The position numbers were made by a program, and so were the translations under genes. From Merdimmobilis hominis (GTDB taxonomy: Bacteria; Bacillota; Clostridia; Oscillospirales; Ruminococcaceae), in the NCBI RefSeq assembly GCF_021109255.1, contig NZ_JAJODG010000002.1: DNA of 64,000 nt; one strand, given 5' to 3'. The notes beneath the pieces are model-generated. The model saw only the letters and a program-made list of their open reading frames with translations, ran no database searches and was not told the DNA's origin. This document shows, one piece after another, positions 17,819 to 26,116 of this stretch (position 1 is its first letter; each line of letters starts with the position of its first letter).

Positions 17819-17944
17819 GGTTCTCTCCCATACAAAAAGAATTGGCGCCGCAATGGTTCGGCGCCAGAGAAAGGGGAAGGCCCTGCCATTGCCACAAACA
17901 AGGATTATAACAATGGAATGAGGGCTCCTTCCCCAATGGTTGTT

Positions 17945-18087
17945 GTGCTACAATAATCGCTTTGCGGTTGTTGTAGCCTGGGGTGGGCAGGGACTGGAAA
18001 AATTTCGGTACGGCTTTGCCGCAGGAGGGCGCACCGCCCGAAAGAAATTTCTTCCCCAATAATCGCTTTGCGATTATTGTAGCACAG
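17945..18087. repeat. Intergenic repeat A, copy 1
   Basis: A unit of about 140 bp bounded at each end by a CAATAATCGC-type hairpin (17951-17977 and 18055-18081). Its core reads GGAAAAATTTCGGT, then GCTTTGCCGCAGGAGGGCGC and CCGAAAGAAATTTCTTCC. It is nearly the same as the copy at 25.68-25.82 kb. No coding capacity is evident. Confidence 0.8.
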
Positions 18088-18170
18088 CCTCCCCCTGCAA
18101 AACAATGGATATTCTGTAGGATTGCTTTCCCCTGTGGCGAAAAGAATCGGCAAAAGAGCACAAAGCACAG

Positions 18171-18209
18171 AAAAAATCCGCTGGGGTGAAAGTCCCAGCG
18201 GATTTTTGC
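18171..18209. terminator. Terminator of the amidohydrolase gene
   Basis: Arms AAATCCGCTGGG and CCCAGCGGATTT around an 8-nt loop, with A and T runs on either side, so it can act in both directions. Confidence 0.88.
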
Positions 18210-18230
18210 CGCCCCGGTGCAGAGGCGGAA

Positions 18231-19829
18231 TTATGCTTTGGTGTAGATGGGTTCGCCCTCCTTGATGGTGGACAGAACTTGGATGGAGCGCAAGTCTTTG
18301 GGGTCGATTTCCAAGGGGTTTTGGTCCAGGATGACCAGATCGGCCAGTTTCCCCTCCTTGAGGGAACCCTTTCGGTCCTCTTCAAAGTATTGGTAGGCGG
18401 CGTTGCAGGTAATGCCTTTGAGGGCGTCATACACCGAGACTTTTTCCTCCTCGGCCAAGGGAACTCCCGCCCGGGTGACCCGGTTGACGGCGCACCACAA
18501 GGTGGTGATCATGTCCGGCAGGAGAACCGGGGTGTCCTGGTGGAAGGTGTACACCACATGGTTGCGGATGGCGCTTCCCGCCGGGCTCACATGGCCGCCC
18601 CGCTCCTCGCCGAAGTTTTTCAGGTGGACATCCCCCCAATAATAGGTGTGGGCCACATAGATGGAGGCCACCATCCCCAGTTTGGCCATCTCGGCCAACT
18701 GATCGCCCCGGGTCAGCTGGCAGTGGATCATCACCGGCCGGCCGTCGGCGGGCTCTCCCAGCTTTTGTGCTGCCGCCTTGTAGGCGTGGATCATCTGGTC
18801 GCTGGCGGCGTCGCCGTTGCAGTGGGCTAGAATCTGCCGGCCCTCCTTCAGGGCAGTTTCCATAAAGCCTTCCACAGTGGCGTCATCGTAGATGGGATAC
18901 CCTTTATAATCCGCGTCTCCGCCCAGATAGGGTTTGGTCATCCAAGCGGTGCGGCCTTGGGGAGAGCCGTCCAAAAAGATTTTATACCCGCCGATTTTCA
19001 GGTGGTTATGGTACTGCTCGATGTAAGAGGGATTTCCCTCCATCACCTCTTTGGCGTTTTTCAAATCCACATAGGCGATGGTGTCCAGCTTAAGCCGCCC
19101 TTGCTGGGCCAGGGATTCCAATAGCTTCCATTCGGCGGCACGGGTGGCGCCGTCCTGGGCGGTGGTGATGCCGAAACTGGCATAGATGTTCTGGGCTTCC
19201 TCCATCTGGTCCATCAGCTGTTCCAGGGAAGGGCGGGGCATGCGGCTGGAGGCCAAGACGATAAAGGCATTCTCCTCCAGATAGCCGCTCGGCTCTTTGG
19301 AACCCTCCACCCGGCCGATCATCCCGCCGGAAGGGTTTTCGGTAGAGGCGTCGATGCCCAGCTCCTGGAGTCCCAGGCTGTTGGCAACCCCCATGTGGCC
19401 GGAGCGGTGGGCGATGAGCACCGGGTTTTGTGGGGCGGCTTTGTCCAGGGAGAATTTATCGGGGTGGCGGCCTTCCTCCAGGGTGTTGTGGTCATACCCC
19501 CGGCCGATGATCCACTGGCCGGGCTGGATATTCCGCTCTTTGCGGTAGGCGTCGATCCGCTGGGCAATTTCATCAAAGCTGCCCACATCATCCAAATCCA
19601 CTAAGCCAAGGGTATTGGCGAAAGAGGTGATGTGGCTGTGTGGGTCGATGAAGGCGGGGAGGAGGGTGTGTCCCTTCAGGTCGTAAAGCTGCGCATCGGG
19701 GCAGAGGGCCAAAAGCTCCTCTTTTTCGCCAAGTTTGCGGATTTTGCCGCCCTCAACCAGCAGGGCGGATGGGGTGCTGTCCGGCTCCATGGTGATGATG
19801 GGGCCGCCGAAATAAATGGTTTTGTTCAT
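18231..19829 (-). CDS. Amidohydrolase, YtcJ-like (Amidohydro_3)
   Basis: Metal-dependent hydrolase of about 532 residues. The N-terminal composite beta domain is followed by the metal-binding motif FIDPHSHITSFA. Later ligands are visible in MIHCQLT and AHTYYWGDVH, with the C-terminal aspartate in HQDTPVLLPD. The family acts on amide, carbamate or related bonds, and its in vivo substrates are mostly unknown. The start is ATG 19829 with AGGAGG 6 nt upstream. It is a single-gene unit with its own terminator. Confidence 0.9.
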   Translation of the reverse strand: MNKTIYFGGPIITMEPDSTPSALLVEGGKIRKLGEKEELLALCPDAQLYDLKGHTLLPAFIDPHSHITSFANTLGLVDLDDVGSFDEIAQRIDAYRKERNIQPGQWIIGRGYDHNTLEEGRHPDKFSLDKAAPQNPVLIAHRSGHMGVANSLGLQELGIDASTENPSGGMIGRVEGSKEPSGYLEENAFIVLASSRMPRPSLEQLMDQMEEAQNIYASFGITTAQDGATRAAEWKLLESLAQQGRLKLDTIAYVDLKNAKEVMEGNPSYIEQYHNHLKIGGYKIFLDGSPQGRTAWMTKPYLGGDADYKGYPIYDDATVEGFMETALKEGRQILAHCNGDAASDQMIHAYKAAAQKLGEPADGRPVMIHCQLTRGDQLAEMAKLGMVASIYVAHTYYWGDVHLKNFGEERGGHVSPAGSAIRNHVVYTFHQDTPVLLPDMITTLWCAVNRVTRAGVPLAEEEKVSVYDALKGITCNAAYQYFEEDRKGSLKEGKLADLVILDQNPLEIDPKDLRSIQVLSTIKEGEPIYTKA

Positions 19830-19959
19830 GGGGTCCTCCTTACAATCCATATAAAAACTGAATATATCCAGTTTGGTACAAAGTCAGTATGGTCATCCTA
19901 CCGCGAAATTATGGCACCGGTGTGGACATGGCTGGGAAAATTTGTGAATATACTAGGGG

Positions 19960-20235
19960 GAGACATCCATTCCCTTGGCTCCCTAGGGCCTGTAGCCCCG
20001 CGAGGGCATCCGCGCCAGCGGAAAAATCCTTCGCTTGAGGTGTGGAAACCGCTAAGAAGGATTTTCCGAGCGTACCCATTGTGGCACACAAAAATAGGGG
20101 GATCGGGGTCTCCCCGGCGGGTTTTGCCTCCTTTTATCCGCATAAAAGGAAGTGCCGGGGGTGTGAGGGGCTGGCAGGAGGGCCCCTCATCCCTGCGGGG
20201 TGCAGGGGCGCTAGGCGCCCTGCATATCCACTGCT
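19960..20235. repeat. Mosaic intergenic repeat B, copy 1
   Basis: First copy of the window's large repeat. It holds, in order, CCGCGAGGGCATCCGC, GCGGAAAAATCCTTCGC, the inverted GAAGGATTTTCCGAGCG, GGGGTCTCCCCGGCGGG, the hairpin CCTTTTATCCGCATAAAAGG, and a GGGCCCCTCAT/TGCAGGG end. It lies between the amidohydrolase and permease promoters. Small frames here are not credible genes. Confidence 0.85.
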
Positions 20236-20408
20236 TGTGCTTAGTATAGCACAGAAATAGGGGGAATTTGGAAAAAAATTTGTAAAATTCGGCGGGTGTT
20301 TTGGCACAATACACACAAAAGGGAAGTGGCCGGCAGAATTTGGCAGTTTGCCAGCGAAAAAACCGCGAATACTGTTAGGGTGATTCCAGCAAAATTGGGA
20401 GGCGCAGT

Positions 20409-21716
20409 ATGAACAGCAATACCCCAGAAAAAAGTTTAACCTTTTTGGAGGCGTTGTCCCTGGTTGTGGGGATGATCGTCGGGTCCGGTATCTTTTTGAA
20501 GAGCGGCGTGGTGCTGGCCGAAGCTGGCTCCATCCCCATGAGCATCGCCGCCTGGATCACCGGCGGTGTGATCACCCTGGCTTCCGCCCTTACAGTGGCG
20601 GAGATCGCCGCAGCCATCCCCAAAACTGGCGGCCTCTATATCTATTTGGAGGAACTGTACGGCGAGCCGGTGGGATTCCTCCTGGGCTGGGTGCAGACGA
20701 TGATCTCCTATCCCGCCTCCATCGCTGCCCAGGCTATTGCCTTTGCCACCTATTTTACTATTTTTGTCCCTATGACCGCCGCCCAAAGGCAGATTTTAGC
20801 GGTGGGGGTCCTGTTGTTTCTGCTTGCGATGAACATCATCTCCACCCAGTTCGGCGGCCGGATCCAGCTGGCGGCCACGGTGGGGAAACTGCTGCCCATC
20901 GCGTTGATTGTGGCCTTTGGCTTAGTGCTGGGCTGGGGAGGGACATCTTCCATCCAGCAGCCCCTTCCGGCAGGGACGGGGTTTGGCGCTGCGGTGCTCA
21001 GCACCCTCTGGGCTTATGATGGGTGGATCAGCGTCACCAATGTGGCTGGGGAGTTGAAAAACCCGGCTAAGGATCTGCCGCGGGCCATCGGTACAGGGGT
21101 GTTTTTTGTCATCGCCACCTATCTGCTGTTTAATCTGGCCATCTTCCGGGTGCTGCCTATGGCGGATATTGTGGCATCCTCTACCCCTGCCGCCGACGCC
21201 GCAGTGCGGATTTTTGGCAGGATCGGCTCCACCATTGTGGCCTTAGGGATCATGGTGTCGGTGTTTGGTTCCATCAACGGCCTGCTGATGACCGGTTCCC
21301 GGGTGCCGTACTCCATGGGTTCCCAGGGGCTGTTCCCTTTCGGCAGGCTGTGGGGCTGGGTGAGCCCCCGGTTTGATACCCCTTTCTTTTCCCTGCTGCT
21401 CATGGGGGCAGTGGCCCTCTTTTACCTCTTTTCCGGCACCTTTGACACCTTGACCAACTTATTGGTCTTTGTGTTGTGGATCTTCTTCACCATGGGGGTG
21501 GCGGCCATCTTCCGGCTGCGCCGTGTCCACAAGCCCAGACCCGGTGGTTACCGGGTGCCCTTCTACCCCTTGACCCCCATTGTGGGCCTTTTGGGCGGCG
21601 TCTACATTTTGGGGAGCACCATCTGGAACCAGCCCCTTCAATCCCTGGCGGGGCTGGGCATCACCTTGGCGGGGCTGCCGGTTTACTACCTGACCCGCTG
21701 GAAATCCGCCCGATAA
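20409..21716 (+). CDS. APC-superfamily amino-acid permease
   Basis: 435-residue membrane transporter with twelve predicted helices. The N-terminal LVVGMIVGSGIFLKSG is the helix-1 substrate-binding signature of APC/LAT-type exchangers. YLLGWVQ-like (FLLGWVQTMI), LWAYDGWISVTNVAGELKNPAKDLPRA and SRVPYSMG segments follow the family order. It probably carries amino acids or exchanges them; the exact substrate is not inferable. It has its own terminator and converges on a DUF3783 gene. Confidence 0.93.
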   Translation: MNSNTPEKSLTFLEALSLVVGMIVGSGIFLKSGVVLAEAGSIPMSIAAWITGGVITLASALTVAEIAAAIPKTGGLYIYLEELYGEPVGFLLGWVQTMISYPASIAAQAIAFATYFTIFVPMTAAQRQILAVGVLLFLLAMNIISTQFGGRIQLAATVGKLLPIALIVAFGLVLGWGGTSSIQQPLPAGTGFGAAVLSTLWAYDGWISVTNVAGELKNPAKDLPRAIGTGVFFVIATYLLFNLAIFRVLPMADIVASSTPAADAAVRIFGRIGSTIVALGIMVSVFGSINGLLMTGSRVPYSMGSQGLFPFGRLWGWVSPRFDTPFFSLLLMGAVALFYLFSGTFDTLTNLLVFVLWIFFTMGVAAIFRLRRVHKPRPGGYRVPFYPLTPIVGLLGGVYILGSTIWNQPLQSLAGLGITLAGLPVYYLTRWKSAR

Positions 21717-21720
21717 AGAA

Positions 21721-21752
21721 AAAGCGCCCGCTGTATAGGCGGGCGTTTCTTT
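21721..21752 (+). terminator. Terminator of the permease
   Basis: AAGCGCCCGC/GCGGGCGTTT hairpin with a TCTTTA tail. Confidence 0.85.
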
Positions 21753-21809
21753 ACCCCTTAGGGGATTGGGAGCCACTCGGGGGAGGCTGTGGGGGGAAGG
21801 ACAATTTCA

Positions 21810-22391
21810 TCAGCGCAGGGCGCTGCGGGCGGCGAGCAGGTTTTCCAAAGCCGCAGTCAGGCTTTCGGAGGTGGGCTCCTCGGCGGATAGGGCGCCTTTG
21901 GCGGCGAAAATTGCCTGGTTGAGGGAGTTCCACAACACTGGATCCTGATTTTCCTCCGGCAGGGATTCCGCTTCCCGGATCAGTGGCACCAACCGGGAGT
22001 AAACCTCCATCACCTCGTGTTCCCGGCGCAGCTCCACCAATAACTGGAGGATGGGCCAACCTTGGTTGGATTCGGTGAGGACGGCTTTCAGGTCGATTTT
22101 GGGCACCCCCGCCTTGCGCAGCTGTTCCAAGAGGGCATTGACCTGAGGGGAGGTGAAGTGGCACATCCCCAGGAATTCACAGTCCGGGGCCTGTCCTTCA
22201 TAGGGTGGGATCGCCGGGTCGGGGGAAGCGGCCAGCGCTCCAAAGGTCTGGTTCAGCTGGCTGGGGGAAATCTCCCGGTAGGGGAGTCCGGCGGCGTCCA
22301 ACGTCCGGCGGAGCAGCTGCCCCTTGGGGGTGGAACCGCCCAAGCGGTACAGGAGCACCAGCGGGCTCTTAGCGGGAATTCTGGCTTTCAT
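21810..22391 (-). CDS. DUF3783-domain protein
   Basis: 193-residue protein of unknown function. The central part (about residues 70-125), with MCHFTSPQVNALLEQLRKAG, PKIDLKAVLTESNQGW and LVELRREHE, matches the DUF3783 domain found across Clostridia. The N-terminus (VLLYRLGGSTPKGQLLRRTL) has a short Rossmann-like strand-loop. The C-terminal 60 residues are helical and of low complexity. No signal peptide or membrane helix is present. It stands alone between the permease and the M20 peptidase. Confidence 0.8.
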   Translation of the reverse strand: MKARIPAKSPLVLLYRLGGSTPKGQLLRRTLDAAGLPYREISPSQLNQTFGALAASPDPAIPPYEGQAPDCEFLGMCHFTSPQVNALLEQLRKAGVPKIDLKAVLTESNQGWPILQLLVELRREHEVMEVYSRLVPLIREAESLPEENQDPVLWNSLNQAIFAAKGALSAEEPTSESLTAALENLLAARSALR

Positions 22392-22702
22392 AATTGGGTT
22401 GACCCTCCCATCGCCCCAGGGGGGGAAGCCCCCATAAAAAGGCGAAATTTTTGATAGGCAGTTTTTGCCAACAGGACTATTGTACTACAGAAAGGGGGAG
22501 ATCACAACCGGGAAACCGTCGAGTCCGGGAATTTTCATCGATCGATCCGGCGGGGAAAAACAGAAGAGAATATAGATGAAATTCATAGATTGTTTCCATG
22601 TATCAGGAAAAATCTACTTGATTTTGCACAACAAAAGGCGCATAATAAAACCATAGATTTTGGCAAGCAATTCATTGACATACAACAAGGAGGTATTTTG
22701 CT
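22392..22702. other. Intergenic region with the M20 peptidase promoter
   Basis: Divergent spacer. Apart from the promoter at 22618-22646, no repeat copy, riboswitch or small gene was recognised. Confidence 0.5.
22618..22646 (+). promoter_or_regulatory. Promoter of the M20 peptidase gene
   Basis: TTGATT (22618-22623) and CATAAT (22641-22646) with a 17-bp spacer. Confidence 0.65.
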
Positions 22703-23944
22703 ATGGATTATGTAGTTTCCCCCAAGGTGAAAGAAATCGTCGACAAAATGGTTTCTCTGGACGCGGTGAAAAAGGGGTTGGAGTTCATTAAAGAGGACAA
22801 CGACCAGACCGTGCAGAACCAGCTTGACCTGGCAATGATCCCCTCTCCCACCTTCCATGAGCAGGAGAAAGCCAAAGCCTTTATGAAATATTTTGAGGAT
22901 TTGGGCCTTTCCGATGTACATATGGACCGGTTTGGCAACGTAGTCGGCACCCGCAAGGGCAAGGGCAAAGGCCCCACCGTCCTGATGGAAGGCCATATGG
23001 ACACCGTGTTCCCCATGGATACCAAGCTGGAGCCCAAGATTGAAAACGGCGTCATCCATCTGCCCGGCATCGGCGACGACACCCGCGGCATGGTGGTCTG
23101 TCTGACCGTTGCCCGGGCTTTGGACGCTGCGGGCATTGAAACCGACGGCGACATTGTCTTTGTGGGCACTGTGGAAGAAGAGGGCATGGGCTCTTTGGGC
23201 GGCATGAAGAAATTCCTGTCGGAGAATAAGATCGATGCAAGCATCAGCGTAGACGGCCCCAGCCCCATCGGCATCACCTATGAGGCCACCGGTTTCAAGA
23301 CCTATGAGGCCACCTTCTACGGCATCGGCGGCCATGCCTACGGCGCTTTCGGCAAGGTTGCCAATCCGCTGCACGCCGCAGCCAGAGCGGTCGCTAAGAT
23401 CGCGGATTTCCAGGTCCCTGAGGACCCGAGAACCACCTTCTGCGTGTCCAACTTCCACGCGGGCAGCGACGCCAGCATCCATGCCATCGTGCCCAGTGCC
23501 ACCATCAAATTCAACTTCCGCTCCAACTCCGCTGAGGAACTGGAGAAACTGAACACCCGCATTATGAACGCCCTCCAGGAGGCCGCCGACGAGGAGACCG
23601 CCAGATGGGGCAAAGACACCATCACCTGGGATTACAAACAGTACTGCGACGTTCCCGCCGCTTCCCAGGACCCCCACACCCCCATCGTAGAGGCGCTGTA
23701 CACCATCATCAAACACCTTGGCTATGAGCCCAAGTTTGAACAGGGCGGCTCCACCAACTGCAACATGGCCTTGGATGCCGGTATCCCCGCCGTTTGCCTT
23801 GGCTCCGGCGGCCCCAGCACCGATGCCCATATGCTCTCTGAGTTCTTTGTCATCGATAAAGCTTATGAGGGTGCCCAGCAGGCATTCCTGCTGGCTTTGG
23901 CCCTGGCTGGCGTCAGCGGCAGTTCCCCCAGCGTCATGGAATAA
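22703..23944 (+). CDS. M20-family metallopeptidase
   Basis: 413-residue cytosolic zinc peptidase or amidohydrolase of the M20 family. The metal site reads EGHMDTVFP (His, Asp), GDDTRG (bridging Asp), TVEEEGMGS (catalytic Glu and ligand), SVDGPS and TDAHMLSEFF (His). The lid or dimerisation domain contains GIGGHAYGAFGKVANP. It resembles peptidase-T and YgeY-type members more than ArgE. AAGGAGG precedes the ATG. It probably cleaves small peptides or acyl-amino acids. Strong promoter and terminator suggest a single-gene transcript. Confidence 0.92.
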   Translation: MDYVVSPKVKEIVDKMVSLDAVKKGLEFIKEDNDQTVQNQLDLAMIPSPTFHEQEKAKAFMKYFEDLGLSDVHMDRFGNVVGTRKGKGKGPTVLMEGHMDTVFPMDTKLEPKIENGVIHLPGIGDDTRGMVVCLTVARALDAAGIETDGDIVFVGTVEEEGMGSLGGMKKFLSENKIDASISVDGPSPIGITYEATGFKTYEATFYGIGGHAYGAFGKVANPLHAAARAVAKIADFQVPEDPRTTFCVSNFHAGSDASIHAIVPSATIKFNFRSNSAEELEKLNTRIMNALQEAADEETARWGKDTITWDYKQYCDVPAASQDPHTPIVEALYTIIKHLGYEPKFEQGGSTNCNMALDAGIPAVCLGSGGPSTDAHMLSEFFVIDKAYEGAQQAFLLALALAGVSGSSPSVME

Positions 23945-23958
23945 ATCCCTAGTTATAA

Positions 23959-24000
23959 AAAAACTCCCCCAGGTTTTATAAAGCCCGGGGGAGTTTTTGG
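23959..24000 (+). terminator. Terminator of the M20 peptidase gene
   Basis: AAACTCCCCC and GGGGGAGTTT arms with a T run. Confidence 0.9.
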
Positions 24001-24211
24001 TGTAGGATTCGGGCGCCGCTGCACCCGCTTTTGAAGCAATTCGGATATCCGCCGGCTTTCTGTGCTCAGCGGGGGAGGGGCTGTTCAGTAGGCGGGCAAC
24101 TTATTTTCTGGCCCGGTCTGTGGAAGGCTTGCCGGCCCGATATTTGGCGTATCGCGCCTTCTGTCCCCTCCATTCTATAAAGAACGCCGCCCGTACTTTT
24201 TTAGAGCCGAC

Positions 24212-25564
24212 TTATTCCCTGGAAAGCAAGACAACCGTCTCCACATGGCAGGTGCGGGGGAAGAGATCCACAGCCTGGGCTTTGACCGCCCGGTAGCCCA
24301 GTTTGGCAAATTCGGCACAGTCCCGGGCGGCGGTGGCGCTGTTGCAGGAGATGTACACCACCCGGCTGGGGGCCATCCGGGCGATGGCTTCCAGCACCGG
24401 GAGATCGCAGCCTTTGCGGGGCGGATCCACCACCACTACATCCGGCCGGATCCCCTCGTCGGCCAAGGCCGTGGCTGCCTGGGAGGCGTCGGCACAGAGG
24501 AACCGGGCGTTTTTCACCCCGTTTTTGCGGGCGTTTGATCGGGCGTTTTCCACCGCTTCTGGGATGATCTCCACCCCGATCAGCTCCTTTACCTGCCCGG
24601 CCATCGAGAGGCCGATGGTTCCCGCCCCACAGTAGAGATCCACCAAGGTCTCCTCTCCGGTGAGGGCGGCGAACTCTGCGGCCTTGCGGTATAAATTCTC
24701 CGCCGACGAGCGGTTCACCTGGTAAAAAGCCAGAGGGGAGATGTCCACTTTTACACCGCACAGAACATCGGTGATATGGTCTTTCCCATAGAGGGTGCGG
24801 CACCCTTTGCCCAAAATCACATTGGTATTTTTGGTGTTGGTGTTGAGGATGACCGAAGTTATAGCCGGCTCCACCTTCAATAGGCGTTTCACCAGATGTC
24901 CCTCTTTGGGGAGGCTTTTGCCGTTGATCACCAGGCAGACCATGATCTCCCCCGTCACCTCCCCATAGCGCAGATAGATATGGCGCACAAGGCCCTTGCC
25001 GGTGGTTTCATCGTAGATGGAGATGTTTTCCCTTTCTAAAAAGCCCTGGATCTCGGTCAAGATTCGGGCGAAGGAGGGGGGCTGGAGCCGGCAGTCCACA
25101 CAGGGGATCACCTCATGGCTGCGGGGGGCATAAAAGCCGATAGCCACCTTGCCGTCCTTTTTCTGCACCGGGAATTGGGCTTTGTTGCGGTAGCCCTCTT
25201 CTTTTGGGGAGGGGAGAAGGGGTACCTGAGGCAGGTCCACCCCGCCGATCCGCCGGAAGTTCTCAAACACCCAGTTGTTTTTAAACCGCTGTTCCTCCTC
25301 GTAGGAGAGGTGGCGGAAACTGCATCCGCCGCAGCGGCGGTAAACAGGACAGTCGTTTTCCACCCGGTTGGGAGAGGGGGAGAGGATCTCTTCCACCTTG
25401 CCAAAGCAGTAGTTTTTTAAAACCTTGACCACCCGGACTTTCAACTGGTCCCCCACGGCGGTCATGGGGACAAAGACGGCGATCCCCTCGTGATGGCCCA
25501 CCCCTTGGCCTTCGTGGGTGATGTCGGTGATGGTCAGGGGGATGATCTGATTTTTTTGCAGCAT
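24212..25564 (-). CDS. rlmD: 23S rRNA (uracil-C5) methyltransferase, RlmD/TrmA type
   Basis: About 450 residues. An N-terminal TRAM domain (LTITDITHEGQGVG) is followed by a 4Fe-4S motif, C-x5-CGGC in CPVYRRCGGCSFRHL, plus a later PCVDC. The SAM-binding region has DLYCGAGTIGLSMA, and the catalytic site reads DPPRKGCDLPVLEAI then VYISCNSATAARD, the cysteine being the nucleophile. Such enzymes methylate U1939 or U747 of 23S rRNA. The exact uridine is not determined by sequence. The start is ATG 25564, with TGGAGGC 6 nt upstream; the longer frame upstream runs into repeat A. Confidence 0.92.
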   Translation of the reverse strand: MLQKNQIIPLTITDITHEGQGVGHHEGIAVFVPMTAVGDQLKVRVVKVLKNYCFGKVEEILSPSPNRVENDCPVYRRCGGCSFRHLSYEEEQRFKNNWVFENFRRIGGVDLPQVPLLPSPKEEGYRNKAQFPVQKKDGKVAIGFYAPRSHEVIPCVDCRLQPPSFARILTEIQGFLERENISIYDETTGKGLVRHIYLRYGEVTGEIMVCLVINGKSLPKEGHLVKRLLKVEPAITSVILNTNTKNTNVILGKGCRTLYGKDHITDVLCGVKVDISPLAFYQVNRSSAENLYRKAAEFAALTGEETLVDLYCGAGTIGLSMAGQVKELIGVEIIPEAVENARSNARKNGVKNARFLCADASQAATALADEGIRPDVVVVDPPRKGCDLPVLEAIARMAPSRVVYISCNSATAARDCAEFAKLGYRAVKAQAVDLFPRTCHVETVVLLSRE

Positions 25565-25675
25565 AGTTGCCTCCAGGAAAAAGGGGCAGCCCCCTTCTTT
25601 TGATGTAAATGGTAATATGGCCGAGAAAACTCCCGGTGAAACGTGCCGCAAGCTCTGTTTGTAACATTGGGCGGC

Positions 25676-25824
25676 AAATTTCTTCCCAATAATCACGTTG
25701 CGATTATTGCAGCATGAAGTCTGCACAAACAGGAAAAATTTCGGTGGGGCTTTGCCCCAGGAGGGCGCTCCGCCCGAAAGAAATTTCTTCCCCAATAATC
25801 GCGTTGCGATTATTGTAGCACAGT
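25676..25824. repeat. Intergenic repeat A, copy 2
   Basis: Same layout as 17.95-18.09 kb. Hairpins CAATAATCACGTTGCGATTATTG (its arms CAATAATC and GATTATTG) and CAATAATCGCGTTGCG flank a core with GGAAAAATTTCGGT, GCTTTGCCCCAGGAGGGCGC and GAAAGAAATTTCTTCC. It lies between rlmD and the ABC-F gene. Confidence 0.8.
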
Positions 25825-26116
25825 TAGACCCCAAACGCCAGGGAAGAACGACAATATCTTTGCTTTGCACCGCCGGATACAAGGGAAAATCCGGGCTCCC
25901 AAGCGCCAGGGGAGTGGACTTTTTGCCCGGAACAGGCTACAATAAAAAGGACAGGCTCTTTTTCCATTCTGGGGGAAGCTGGCCCCCATCGCCTGCCAGT
26001 GCCGGAAAATCCTAATCGGTCCGGCCGTATCGGTTTGTCCAGGGGCTGAGGAGCCCCGTCCGCGGCAAACTCTCTTTCATCCGTTTTAATCTGACATTTG
26101 CTATAGGAGAATACCA
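25825..26116 (+). other. Long leader before the ABC-F gene
   Basis: About 290 nt without a supportable gene. A TACAAT box near 25938-25943 could be a -10. A CCAGGGGCTGAGGAGCCCCG hairpin lies at about 26039-26058. ABC-F genes often carry ribosome-sensing attenuators in such leaders, but no leader ORF plus terminator pair could be shown here. Confidence 0.4.

Noticed and set aside
19898..20314. Small frames in repeat B copies, such as those beginning MPAPCTPGTSFYADKRK or MRIKGSKTRRGDPG
   Set aside because: The same phrases recur in different copies but are cut by frameshifts and in varying frames, so they reflect the DNA repeat and not a protein family.
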